Under the pieces are notes generated by a model that was not told the origin of the DNA, made no database searches, and was given only the letters and a program-made list of their open reading frames with translations. Shown in pieces: positions 1-5,975 of a stretch of DNA of 9,276 bases. The stretch is from Nocardioidaceae bacterium (GTDB taxonomy: Bacteria > Actinomycetota > Actinomycetes > Propionibacteriales > Nocardioidaceae). Where the stretch lies: positions 1 through 9,276 of the forward strand of contig JAOPXA010000090.1 in NCBI GenBank assembly GCA_025965395.1, written 5' to 3'. The translations under genes and the position numbers were made by a program. Every line of letters starts with the position of its first letter. The first letter of the stretch is position 1.

Positions 1-309
1 CTCGAGAGCCTCGCGCACGTGGTTGGCGAGCTCGCGGGTCGGCTGGATGGTGAGGCCGCGTGGCGAGTTGGGGCGGCTGGTCCCACCGGCAAGCTTGACG
101 AGGATCGGGATGCCGAAGGCAAGGGTCTTGCCCGAGCCGGTGCGTGCACGGCCGAGGACGTTCTTGCCTGCAAGGGCGTCAGGAATGACGGCCTGCTGGA
201 CGGGTGACGGAATCGTGATTCCCTGCTTGGCCAGAGCGGCTACGAGGGAGTTCGGAAGGGAATAATCGGTAAAGTTGCGCGCCGAAGCGTCGCGGATTTC
301 AGATGACAA
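1..309 (-). CDS. DEAD-box ATP-dependent RNA helicase, N-terminal part (cut by window edge)
   Basis: The minus strand encodes the first ~103 residues of a DEAD-box RNA helicase, an ATP-driven RNA-unwinding enzyme used in ribosome assembly or RNA turnover. Visible in order: an aromatic upstream of the Q motif (F13), the Q motif around residues 34-43 (PSPVQQAVIP, Q38), Walker A/motif I ARTGSGKT at 55-62, and motif Ia PTRELA at 90-95. The DEAD and SAT motifs and the second RecA domain lie outside the window. No ATG is suitably placed. I chose TTG at 309-307, which has a GAGAG stretch four bases upstream. The frame stays open further upstream, and a GTG at 366-364 is an alternative, but it lacks a ribosome-binding site. 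Helicase identity is secure; the subfamily (RhlE-like or other) and the start are not. Confidence 0.88.
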   Translation of the reverse strand, partial: MSSEIRDASARNFTDYSLPNSLVAALAKQGITIPSPVQQAVIPDALAGKNVLGRARTGSGKTLAFGIPILVKLAGGTSRPNSPRGLTIQPTRELANHVREALE

Positions 310-377
310 AATACTCTCAGACTCAAATTGACGCCCGATCGTTTCTGGTCTCGCGGAAGTGCGCACCTTCGCCGGGC

Positions 378-406
378 AAAGAAAAACCCCCTGCGTGAGG
401 GGATTT
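378..406 (-). terminator. Rho-independent terminator of the acetyltransferase unit
   Basis: Read on the minus strand, a CCCCT/AGGGG stem (402-398 with 392-388) closes a 5-nt loop. It extends past one mismatch by three A-T pairs and is followed by TTTTTCTTT (386-378). This is a standard intrinsic terminator about 60 nt after the acetyltransferase stop, and it separates that unit from the helicase gene. On the plus strand the tail is poor, so it is taken as a minus-strand terminator. Confidence 0.8.
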
Positions 407-462
407 CACTTGTTCACATACTAGCACGTATGTACGAGGCAACCCCTCATACGCGACTGAGG

Positions 463-744
463 TCACACTAGGAGGTCAGCGAACTCCGGGTGCTTGCCGA
501 TGTAGCTCGCGACATACGGGCACTGGGCCACGACGCGGCGCGAGGCAGCCCGCGTCTGCTCAAGCGCGCCGCTGACGAGCTTGCCCGCGAGGCCTTGACC
601 GGCATATGCGTCGAAGGTCTCGGTATGGATGAACGTGATCACGTCACCTTCGAGTGAGTAGACGCTGAACCCGGCCAGCTCCCCATCGGAGAAGACCTCG
701 AAGCGGCTCTTGGACTCGTTGTCGACCACAGTGACGTCACTCAT
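463..744 (-). CDS. Small GNAT-family N-acetyltransferase (YjdJ-type)
   Basis: A 93-residue protein resembling the single-domain GNAT proteins of the YjdJ/Acetyltransf_CG group, predicted to move an acetyl group from acetyl-CoA to an unknown amine. Visible: an FIHTE strand at 38-42, the acetyl-CoA pyrophosphate-binding loop GQGLAGKLV at 49-57, and the family's C-terminal CPYV (75-78) and KHPEFADL (84-91) motifs. The length is normal for this short subfamily. Start: the open frame continues far upstream, but that stretch overlaps the neighbouring membrane-protein gene and reads as low-complexity R/H-rich shadow. ATG 744 is the first Met giving the family N-terminus, although no clear Shine-Dalgarno precedes it. 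It follows the SCO4848-family gene by 14 nt, so the two are probably co-transcribed up to the terminator at 378-406. Confidence 0.85.
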   Translation of the reverse strand: MSDVTVVDNESKSRFEVFSDGELAGFSVYSLEGDVITFIHTETFDAYAGQGLAGKLVSGALEQTRAASRRVVAQCPYVASYIGKHPEFADLLV

Positions 745-758
745 AGAGGAGTCAACAC

Positions 759-977
759 TCAGAACAGAGTCAAGATTCCCAGGACGCCGACGGCAATGCC
801 GAGGACGAGCGAGACGCTGATCAAAATGGCGTGCACTTTGAAGAAGGTCGTGGGCTTGCCTGATGCGTCGCGCGCGCGGTCGTCCTTGGTGACGCGGCGC
901 CAGAACTGTGGCCAGATGAACACGTTCCACAACGCTGTGACGATGAGGAGAAGCGACCAAGCAACGGGGAGATCCAT
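759..977 (-). CDS. SCO4848-family small membrane protein
   Basis: A 72-residue protein with two hydrophobic helices, about residues 6-24 and 48-71. They are joined by a polar, charged loop (RRVTKDDRARDASGKP). The pattern W..LL....WN.FIWP.F, then F..VH..L...S..LG.AVG.LG, matches the actinobacterial SCO4848-family membrane proteins, whose function is unknown. I chose ATG 977. An in-frame ATG at 998 would add seven residues, but it lies inside the likely -10 box of this gene (TAGTAT, minus strand 1002-997). Transcription from that box would start near 990 and give a short leader to ATG 977. It is the first gene of a two-gene unit with the acetyltransferase. The family call is from memory of its pattern and was not searched. 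Confidence 0.78.
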   Translation of the reverse strand: MDLPVAWSLLLIVTALWNVFIWPQFWRRVTKDDRARDASGKPTTFFKVHAILISVSLVLGIAVGVLGILTLF

Positions 978-995
978 GGCAGCAGTCTGCCACCG

Positions 996-1002
996 CATAC
1001 TA
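996..1002. promoter_or_regulatory. Overlapping back-to-back -10 elements (SCO4848-family gene / MFS gene)
   Basis: On the plus strand, CATACT (996-1001) lies six bases before ATG 1008 of the transporter, the spacing expected for a leaderless mRNA. On the minus strand the same bases read TAGTAT (1002-997), a good TANNNT -10 for the divergent membrane-protein gene. No convincing -35 box is seen for either. Assignment is by pattern only. Confidence 0.4.
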
Positions 1003-1007
1003 GATCC

Positions 1008-2297
1008 ATGCCGCCCACCACCCGCCGCGCGATTCACCCCTCGTGGATCGTCGCGGGCGTTGCGTTCGTCGCGCTGATCGGCGCCGCTGGCTTCCGCGCT
1101 GCGCCGGGCGTGCTGATGGTGCCACTGCAAGACGAGTTCGGCTGGTCGAGAAGCCTCATGTCGACCGCCGTTGGCATCAACCTGGTGCTGTATGGACTGA
1201 CAGCGCCGTTCGCCGCAGCGTTGATGGAGCGCTTCGGAATGCGCACGGTGACGACGGCGGCGTTGTCGCTCGTCGCGCTCGGCAGCGGGTTGACGGTCCT
1301 CATGACCGCAAGCTGGCAACTGCTCCTGCTGTGGGGCCTCTTCATCGGGCTCGGAACCGGCTCGATGGCGCTGGTCTTCGCGGCGACGATTGCCGACCGC
1401 TGGTTCGTCGAGAAGCGCGGGCTCGTCATGGGAGTGCTCACCGCCGGCGGGGCAACCGGGCAGCTGCTCTTCTTGCCGGTCGTTGCGGTGCTCGCCGACA
1501 ACATCGGCTGGCGCGCGGCATCGCTCATCATCGCGGGCGCGGCACTGCTCGTCATACCGCTCGTGCTCATCTTCATCCGCGACTACCCGTCCGATCGCGG
1601 CGAGCTTCCTTATGGTGCGCCCGACGGGTATGTGCGCGCTGCTCCGCCGGCCGGTGGCGCAGCACGACGTGCGTGGGACGGCCTCATGTATGCGTCGCGC
1701 GTCCGCTCGTTCTGGGCGCTCGTCATCGCCTTCGCGATCTGCGGCGCCACGACGAACGGCCTCGTCGGCATCCACTTCATCCCGTCTGCCCATGACCACG
1801 GCATGCCGCAGACGACCGCCGCCGGCCTGCTTGCCGTCGTGGGCATCTTCGACATCGCCGGCACGATCGGGTCTGGTTACCTCACCGACAAGGTCAATCC
1901 GCGGCTTTTGCTCGCCGGTTACTACGGTTTCCGTGGCCTGGGGCTGTTGGCGCTGCCGTCGCTGCTGTCGTCATCGGTCAAGCCGAGCATCGTGATCTTC
2001 GTCGTGATCTACGGGCTCGACTGGGTGGCGACCGTGCCGCCGACCGTGGCGCTCTGTCGCGAGGTGTTCGGCGATCGGGGCATGATCGTCTTTGGTTGGG
2101 TCTTCGCCGCGCACCAGATCGGTGCGGCGATCGCGTCGGTGGCCGCCGGCGTCATCCGCGACACCACGGGCACCTACACGCTTGCCTGGATCGGCGCGGC
2201 AGGTATGTGCGCCGTCGCGACCGTTCTGTCACTGAGCGTGCGTCGGGTCGACCCCGAAGTCAGCGAGTCTGAAGCAGAGTTGCCAGTGCCGAGGTGA
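1008..2297 (+). CDS. Major facilitator superfamily (MFS) transporter
   Basis: A 429-residue integral membrane protein with 12 predicted helices. Six lie in residues ~12-190 and six in ~233-410, around a cytoplasmic loop (191-232) rich in P, G and A. The loop between helices 2 and 3 has a motif-A-like MERFGMRT (73-80), and the loop between helices 8 and 9 carries the repeat [10 protein letters not shown] (290-299). The segment D338-G355, with PP and REVFG, and the D/P pair after helix 6 (RDYPSDRG) resemble oxalate/formate- or monocarboxylate-type MFS members, so a small organic anion is a plausible substrate. That is an inference, not a firm call. The last 38 bp overlap the 3' end of purQ on the other strand. 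The start at ATG 1008 has no ribosome-binding site and may be leaderless. Confidence 0.9.
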   Translation: MPPTTRRAIHPSWIVAGVAFVALIGAAGFRAAPGVLMVPLQDEFGWSRSLMSTAVGINLVLYGLTAPFAAALMERFGMRTVTTAALSLVALGSGLTVLMTASWQLLLLWGLFIGLGTGSMALVFAATIADRWFVEKRGLVMGVLTAGGATGQLLFLPVVAVLADNIGWRAASLIIAGAALLVIPLVLIFIRDYPSDRGELPYGAPDGYVRAAPPAGGAARRAWDGLMYASRVRSFWALVIAFAICGATTNGLVGIHFIPSAHDHGMPQTTAAGLLAVVGIFDIAGTIGSGYLTDKVNPRLLLAGYYGFRGLGLLALPSLLSSSVKPSIVIFVVIYGLDWVATVPPTVALCREVFGDRGMIVFGWVFAAHQIGAAIASVAAGVIRDTTGTYTLAWIGAAGMCAVATVLSLSVRRVDPEVSESEAELPVPR

Positions 2298-2934
2298 AGA
2301 ACCCGAGGCCGTCGGTGCCCGGGCCAGTGAGGTCTTCGACCGCGTGCTCGGGGTGAGGCATGAGTCCGACGACGTTGCCTCGCTCGTTGGTGACGCCCGC
2401 AATGTCGCGCAGTGACCCGTTGGGGTTGTCGCCCACATAGCGAGCGACGACGCGACCTTCGCCTTCGAGCATGTCGAGGGTTGCTTCGTCGGCGATGAAC
2501 CCGCCCTCGCCGTTCTTGAGGGGCACCAGGATCTCTTGGCCGACTTCGTACGAGCTTGTCCACGCAGTCGAGGCATTCTCGATCTTGAGGACCTGGTCGC
2601 GGCAGACGAACTTGCGGTGATCGTTGCGGATCAGCGCGCCGGGTAGCAGGTGCGACTCGCACAGGATCTGGAAGCCGTTGCAGATGCCCAGGACGGGCAT
2701 GCCGCGGTGCGCAGCGAGCACGACCTCTTCCATCATTGGAGCGAAGCGTGCGATCGCGCCACAGCGCAGATAGTCGCCGTAGGAGAATCCGCCGGGAAGG
2801 ATGACTGCGTCGACGCCCTTGAGGTCCTGGTCGCCATGCCAGAGGGAGACTGCTTCACCACCGGCGATCGTGACGGCGCGCTGAGCGTCGACGTCGTCGA
2901 GCGAACCGGGGAACGTCACGACGCCGATCTTCAT
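2260..2934 (-). CDS. purQ: Phosphoribosylformylglycinamidine synthase, glutaminase subunit PurQ
   Basis: A 224-residue class I glutamine amidotransferase that releases ammonia from glutamine for FGAM synthetase (step 4 of purine synthesis), acting in complex with PurS and PurL. Visible: the N-terminal [11 protein letters not shown], the [12 protein letters not shown] oxyanion region (46-57), the nucleophile Cys85 in GICNGFQ, and His194/Glu196 in MPHPEH completing the catalytic triad. Length is normal for the stand-alone subunit. Its ATG overlaps the purS stop by 4 bp (tcat at 2931-2934), so translation is probably coupled. Its 3' end runs 38 bp into the convergent MFS gene, and no purL follows in the window. 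Confidence 0.97.
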   Translation of the reverse strand: MKIGVVTFPGSLDDVDAQRAVTIAGGEAVSLWHGDQDLKGVDAVILPGGFSYGDYLRCGAIARFAPMMEEVVLAAHRGMPVLGICNGFQILCESHLLPGALIRNDHRKFVCRDQVLKIENASTAWTSSYEVGQEILVPLKNGEGGFIADEATLDMLEGEGRVVARYVGDNPNGSLRDIAGVTNERGNVVGLMPHPEHAVEDLTGPGTDGLGFFTSALATLLQTR

Positions 2935-3176
2935 ACGTCGACCTTGACCGTGTAGTCCTCGATGACCGGGTTGGAGAGCAGGGTCTCGGCGATCTTGGCG
3001 ACCTCTTCGAGGATCGCGTCCGTGATCTCGCCGTCCATCTCGAGCTCGAACCGCTTGCCCTGACGGACGTCGATCACGCCGTCGAATCCGAGCCGCGGGA
3101 GCGCTCCGTGAACAGCCTTGCCTTGCGGGTCGAGAATCTCGGGTTTCGGCATGACATCGACGATGACGCGGGCCAC
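2931..3176 (-). CDS. purS: Phosphoribosylformylglycinamidine synthase subunit PurS
   Basis: An 81-residue PurS, the small subunit that links PurQ and PurL in the FGAM synthetase complex and helps ammonia transfer. Visible: the opening strand [20 protein letters not shown] (2-21), [16 protein letters not shown] (26-41), an acidic helix at ~50-66, and [12 protein letters not shown] (66-77), all typical of the family. Start: GTG 3176-3174 is chosen because a strong GAGGAG lies five bases upstream (3187-3182) and the product begins exactly like PurS. An upstream in-frame ATG at 3215 would add a 13-residue R/S/P-rich extension with no ribosome-binding site. It overlaps purQ by 4 bp. A TAGGAT at 3219-3214 (minus) could be its -10 box, but no clear -35 was found. 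Confidence 0.95.
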   Translation of the reverse strand: MARVIVDVMPKPEILDPQGKAVHGALPRLGFDGVIDVRQGKRFELEMDGEITDAILEEVAKIAETLLSNPVIEDYTVKVDV

Positions 3177-3181
3177 GGGGT

Positions 3182-3187
3182 CTCCTC
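3182..3187 (-). promoter_or_regulatory. purS ribosome-binding site
   Basis: GAGGAG on the minus strand, five bases before GTG 3176. It decides in favour of the GTG start over the upstream ATG at 3215. Confidence 0.85.
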
Positions 3188-3290
3188 GTGAGGGGGTCGA
3201 GCGGGATGCCTCCATCCTACCGTCCTTCCACGCGATCCCCGCCGCACCGCCCTACCGCGCCGACCACCTCAACCACCACCACGCCCAACA

Positions 3291-3371
3291 CCGCGAGTGG
3301 CGCAAAATGGGGCTCAAGGGGCCCCCATGGCAACGAGTTTGCGCCACTCGCGGGGCAGAATGCGCCACTCG
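3291..3371. repeat. Intergenic palindromic repeat cluster R1
   Basis: A perfect 16-bp inverted repeat (CCGCGAGTGGCGCAAA at 3291-3306 against 3338-3353) has a 31-nt spacer. The spacer holds a smaller ATGGGG/CCCCAT pair (3307-3312/3323-3328) and GGGGCCCC (3318-3325). A further copy of the arm core, TGCGCCACTCG, follows at 3361-3371. The cluster lies between the acyl-CoA ligase stop (3401) and the purS promoter region and encodes nothing recognisable. It could form a strong hairpin after the ligase gene, but there is no T-tract. It looks related to cluster R2 (8262-8378). Confidence 0.85.
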
Positions 3372-3400
3372 ACGAAAAGGGAGCGGGGGGGTCGAAACCC

Positions 3401-4951
3401 CTACGACAGCTCGCGCTTGAGGATCTTGCCCGTGCTGGTCATCGGAAGCTCATCGCGGAACTCGACGATCCGCGGGTACTTGTAGTTCGCGAACTGCTCC
3501 TTGCCCCACGCGATCAGCTCCTCCTCGGTAGTCGGATCACCGGCGTTCTTGATGATGACCGCCTTGATCTCCTCGCCGTGCTGATCATCGGGCACCCCGA
3601 TGACCGCGACGAGGGACACCGCGGGATGCGTCATCAGGACCTCTTCGATCTCGCGCGGGTAGACGTTGTAGCCACCACGAATGATCATGTCCTTGGAGCG
3701 GTCGACGATGTAGTAGAAACCGTCCTCGTCCTTGCGCCCGAGATCGCCCGAGCGGAACCACCCATCATGGATCGCCTCGGCCGTCGCATCGGGCCGCTTG
3801 TAGTAGCCCTTCATGATGTTGTGGCCCTTGATGGCAATCTCGCCGATGGCGTCGTCTTCCTTGACGTCACTCCAGTCGTCGTTGATCAGCTTCATCTCCA
3901 CACCGGGGATCGGCACGCCGATCGACCCGACCCGCGGCTCCTCGCCAAACCTCGAAAAGCTCGCGACGGGCGACGTCTCCGAGAGCCCATACCCCTCAAG
4001 GATCGTGACACCAAAGCGTTCCCTGAACTCACGATGGATGTCGACCGGCAGCGCCGCTCCACCCGCAGACGCCACGCGCAGGTTGGCGGCGAGCTTCTCG
4101 ACATCGATCGTCTCGTCGAGCGCGCCGAGGAGCCCCCAATACATCGTCGGCACACCGGCGAAGTAGGTCACGTTATTGCTCAGCATGAGACCCAGCGCGG
4201 CCTTGGCCTCAAAGCGCGGCAGCATCACGATGGTGCCGCCGAAAGCAAACGCGCCATTCTGCACGACGGTCTGCCCGAAGGAGTGGAAGAGCGGCAGGAC
4301 GCAGAGGTATGTGTCGGGGTTGTTCTCGTCCGCGCCGAACAAGTCCTTGCCACTCAGCGCATTGTCACGCATGTTGCGGTGCCGCAACTCCGCTCCCTTG
4401 GGCTGCCCCGTCGTGCCGGACGTGTAGAGGATCACGGCGGTGTCGTCGTCATCGGTCGCCACCGACTCGAAGACCGGAGACTGCCTCGCCACGGCAGCGC
4501 CGAATGTCTCGGCACCCTCGAATGGCGACGCGGCTGCGGGGTCGCCGGTGACGACGAAGAACTCGGTCACCGAGTCGGTTTGCTGGAAGCCGTCCCAGCT
4601 AGCCTGCCCGATGGGCAGCTCTGGAGTGCCCTCGAAGGCGAAGTAGGCCTTCGCGTCGGAGTCGCCCAGGTGATAGGCCACCTCACGCGCCTTGAGCAAC
4701 ACGTTGAGCGGCACGACGGTAGCCCCTGCCTTGAGGATTCCGTAGTAAATGATCGTGAAGTAGGGGAGGTTCGGGATCGACAGCGCCACCTTGTCGCCAG
4801 GCTTGATGCCCCGAGAGACCAGCAGGTTGGCGACCTGGTTGGCGGCGCCGTTGACCTGCGCGTACGTGAGGCGGGTGTCCCCCAGCACGACGGCGACGCG
4901 GTCCGGGTATTTGGCGGTGCATTCTTCGAGTAAGGACGACAAGTTGGACAT
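3401..4951 (-). CDS. Long/medium-chain fatty-acyl-CoA ligase (FadD-like, AMP-forming)
   Basis: A 516-residue ANL-superfamily adenylate-forming enzyme that activates a carboxylic acid, most likely a fatty acid, to its acyl-CoA via an acyl-AMP. Visible: the P-loop YTSGTTGQPKG (176-186), LPLFHSFG (219-226), the YGLSETSP adenine/acyl-site motif (321-328), GWFRSGDLG with Asp403, the hinge region DRSKDMIIRGGYNVYPREIE (417-436), and the catalytic Lys509 in TSTGKILKREL. The domain set is complete and length is normal. Start ATG 4951 has AGAGGAG six bases upstream. A TTGCGT-N16-TACGAT promoter is possible on the minus strand (5017-5012 and 4995-4990). It is divergent from the GntR gene, which may control it. 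Chain-length specificity cannot be read from the sequence. A long open frame on the opposite strand here is a shadow. Confidence 0.93.
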   Translation of the reverse strand: MSNLSSLLEECTAKYPDRVAVVLGDTRLTYAQVNGAANQVANLLVSRGIKPGDKVALSIPNLPYFTIIYYGILKAGATVVPLNVLLKAREVAYHLGDSDAKAYFAFEGTPELPIGQASWDGFQQTDSVTEFFVVTGDPAAASPFEGAETFGAAVARQSPVFESVATDDDDTAVILYTSGTTGQPKGAELRHRNMRDNALSGKDLFGADENNPDTYLCVLPLFHSFGQTVVQNGAFAFGGTIVMLPRFEAKAALGLMLSNNVTYFAGVPTMYWGLLGALDETIDVEKLAANLRVASAGGAALPVDIHREFRERFGVTILEGYGLSETSPVASFSRFGEEPRVGSIGVPIPGVEMKLINDDWSDVKEDDAIGEIAIKGHNIMKGYYKRPDATAEAIHDGWFRSGDLGRKDEDGFYYIVDRSKDMIIRGGYNVYPREIEEVLMTHPAVSLVAVIGVPDDQHGEEIKAVIIKNAGDPTTEEELIAWGKEQFANYKYPRIVEFRDELPMTSTGKILKRELS

Positions 4952-4989
4952 CGGATGCTCCTCTGAAGATGTGTGACCGGCGTCTCACG

Positions 4990-5017
4990 ATCGTACCCGC
5001 GCGGCCGAGGCACGCAA
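4990..5017 (-). promoter_or_regulatory. Candidate promoter of the acyl-CoA ligase gene
   Basis: On the minus strand, TTGCGT (5017-5012) and TACGAT (4995-4990) are separated by 16 bases. This would place the transcript start near 4983, about 32 nt before the ATG at 4951. An 8-bp palindrome ACGATCGT (4987-4994) overlaps the -10 box and could be an operator half, but such words are common in GC-rich DNA. Confidence 0.35.
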
Positions 5018-5063
5018 GGCGACGTAATCGCGGTGAAACAACGACGTCCTACCGTTCTTGGAA

Positions 5064-5070
5064 GAGGAGG
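5064..5070 (+). promoter_or_regulatory. gntR ribosome-binding site
   Basis: GAGGAGG, ten bases before ATG 5081. The spacing is a little long but it is the only strong Shine-Dalgarno nearby. It favours ATG 5081 over the in-frame ATG at 4973. Confidence 0.7.
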
Positions 5071-5080
5071 TGGGGATCTC

Positions 5081-5791
5081 ATGTCAGGACCGCGCAGGCG
5101 CTCCGTGTTCGCCTCTCGTCTCGTGCGCTCCCCCGACGACGGCCAGCGCTCGATCCTCCACGACCTTCGCCACGCGATCCTCAACGGCGACGAACCGCCC
5201 GGCACGCTCATCCCGCTTGACGACGTCGCCAAGTTCTTCGGCGTCAGCCAGATCCCCGTGCGCGAGTCACTCAAGACCCTGATCGGCGAGGGTCTCGTCG
5301 AGCACCAGCCCCATGTCGGTTACAGCGTCACGATGGTCACGTCCGACGAGTTCCGCGAGCTGTATGTCGTGCGGCAGGCCCTCGAGGAGGCCGCGCTCCG
5401 GGCTGCGGTCCGACGCGCCACGCTCGAGGACGACGCCCACGCGATCGAGGTCCACCACTCCCTCGCCGCCGCTATCGATGACAACAACGAGCGTGCCTAT
5501 CACGCCGAGAGCCGCCGCTTCCACATGGCGCTCATCCGCCCGTCCCACATGCTGCGCCTGATGCGGATGTATGAGTCCGCCTGGAACATGACCGAGCCTG
5601 CCCGGCCCATGGCGCGCGTTCCTGCGCGCGAGCACAACGTCTTCCACCACGACCACGAACGCATGCTTGCGGCGTTCGTCGCACGGGATGACGACGCGCT
5701 CGTCGCTGAGTCGCGGCACCATTTCGACCACCTTGAGACCGCCTTGTCGGCGATCGGTTCCGACCCGGATGTCTTCCGCGCTGAGGCCTGA
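5081..5791 (+). CDS. GntR-family transcriptional regulator (FadR/FCD subfamily)
   Basis: A 236-residue regulator. An N-terminal winged helix-turn-helix spans ~21-86: the L..AIL.G..PPGT.IPLDDVA entry, the recognition helix VSQIPVRESLKTL (55-67), and the wing EGLVEHQPHVGYSV (70-83). An all-helical FCD ligand-binding domain covers ~89-225 (LYVVRQALEEAALRAAV at 94-110, FHMAL at 147-151, HDHERMLAAF at 190-199). FCD proteins usually bind a metal through an Asp and three His. His148, His192 and His213/214 are placed for this, but the usual Asp of D..FH is Ser144 here. Start 5081 is chosen for its GAGGAGG; an in-frame ATG at 4973 adds a 36-residue R/G-rich tail unlike the family. It is divergent from the acyl-CoA ligase gene and upstream of the permease-racemase pair, either of which it may control. 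Confidence 0.92.
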   Translation: MSGPRRRSVFASRLVRSPDDGQRSILHDLRHAILNGDEPPGTLIPLDDVAKFFGVSQIPVRESLKTLIGEGLVEHQPHVGYSVTMVTSDEFRELYVVRQALEEAALRAAVRRATLEDDAHAIEVHHSLAAAIDDNNERAYHAESRRFHMALIRPSHMLRLMRMYESAWNMTEPARPMARVPAREHNVFHHDHERMLAAFVARDDDALVAESRHHFDHLETALSAIGSDPDVFRAEA

Positions 5792-5820
5792 GCGGCTTCG
5801 ACCGCCGAGTCATGTGCGAC

Positions 5821-5851
5821 GTCATATATGTGGGCCGCTCAGATATATGAC
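5821..5851. promoter_or_regulatory. Candidate operator: AT-rich inverted repeat in the gntR-permease gap
   Basis: A perfect 9-bp inverted repeat, GTCATATAT (5821-5829) and ATATATGAC (5843-5851), has a 13-nt spacer. Each arm also resembles the palindrome TCATATATGA, and the two arm centres are about 19 bp apart, near two helical turns. It stands out as AT-rich in GC-rich DNA. It lies 30 bp after the GntR gene and 124 bp before the permease ATG, and is the most likely binding site for a dimeric GntR protein. The protein-site link is inference from position. Confidence 0.6.
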
Positions 5852-5975
5852 TCCCGTGACAATCAGGAAATCGCTCGACGGAACGGGCGTAACACGGCCT
5901 CCCTAAGTTCGGCCTAAACCCCGCCGACAGAGCCGTCATACGGGTCATCCCACCCCGTCACTCACAGGAGTCGTC

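Noticed and set aside
309..318. AAATACTCTC near the helicase start, also present in the R2 right arm
   Set aside because: Only ten bases are shared and the surroundings differ; it is probably chance and overlaps the putative start region.
759..1799. A 346-codon minus-strand open frame covering the MFS gene
   Set aside because: Only its last 72 codons are a real gene (the SCO4848-family protein). The rest is charged low-complexity shadow of the transporter.
3188..4933. A 581-codon open frame on the plus strand
   Set aside because: It lies opposite the well-supported acyl-CoA ligase gene, has an R/D/H-rich composition with no domain pattern, and is the usual antisense shadow in GC-rich DNA.
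5792..5805. GCGG-CTTCGA-CCGC hairpin after the GntR stop
   Set aside because: A four-base stem with no T-tract; too weak to call a terminator.
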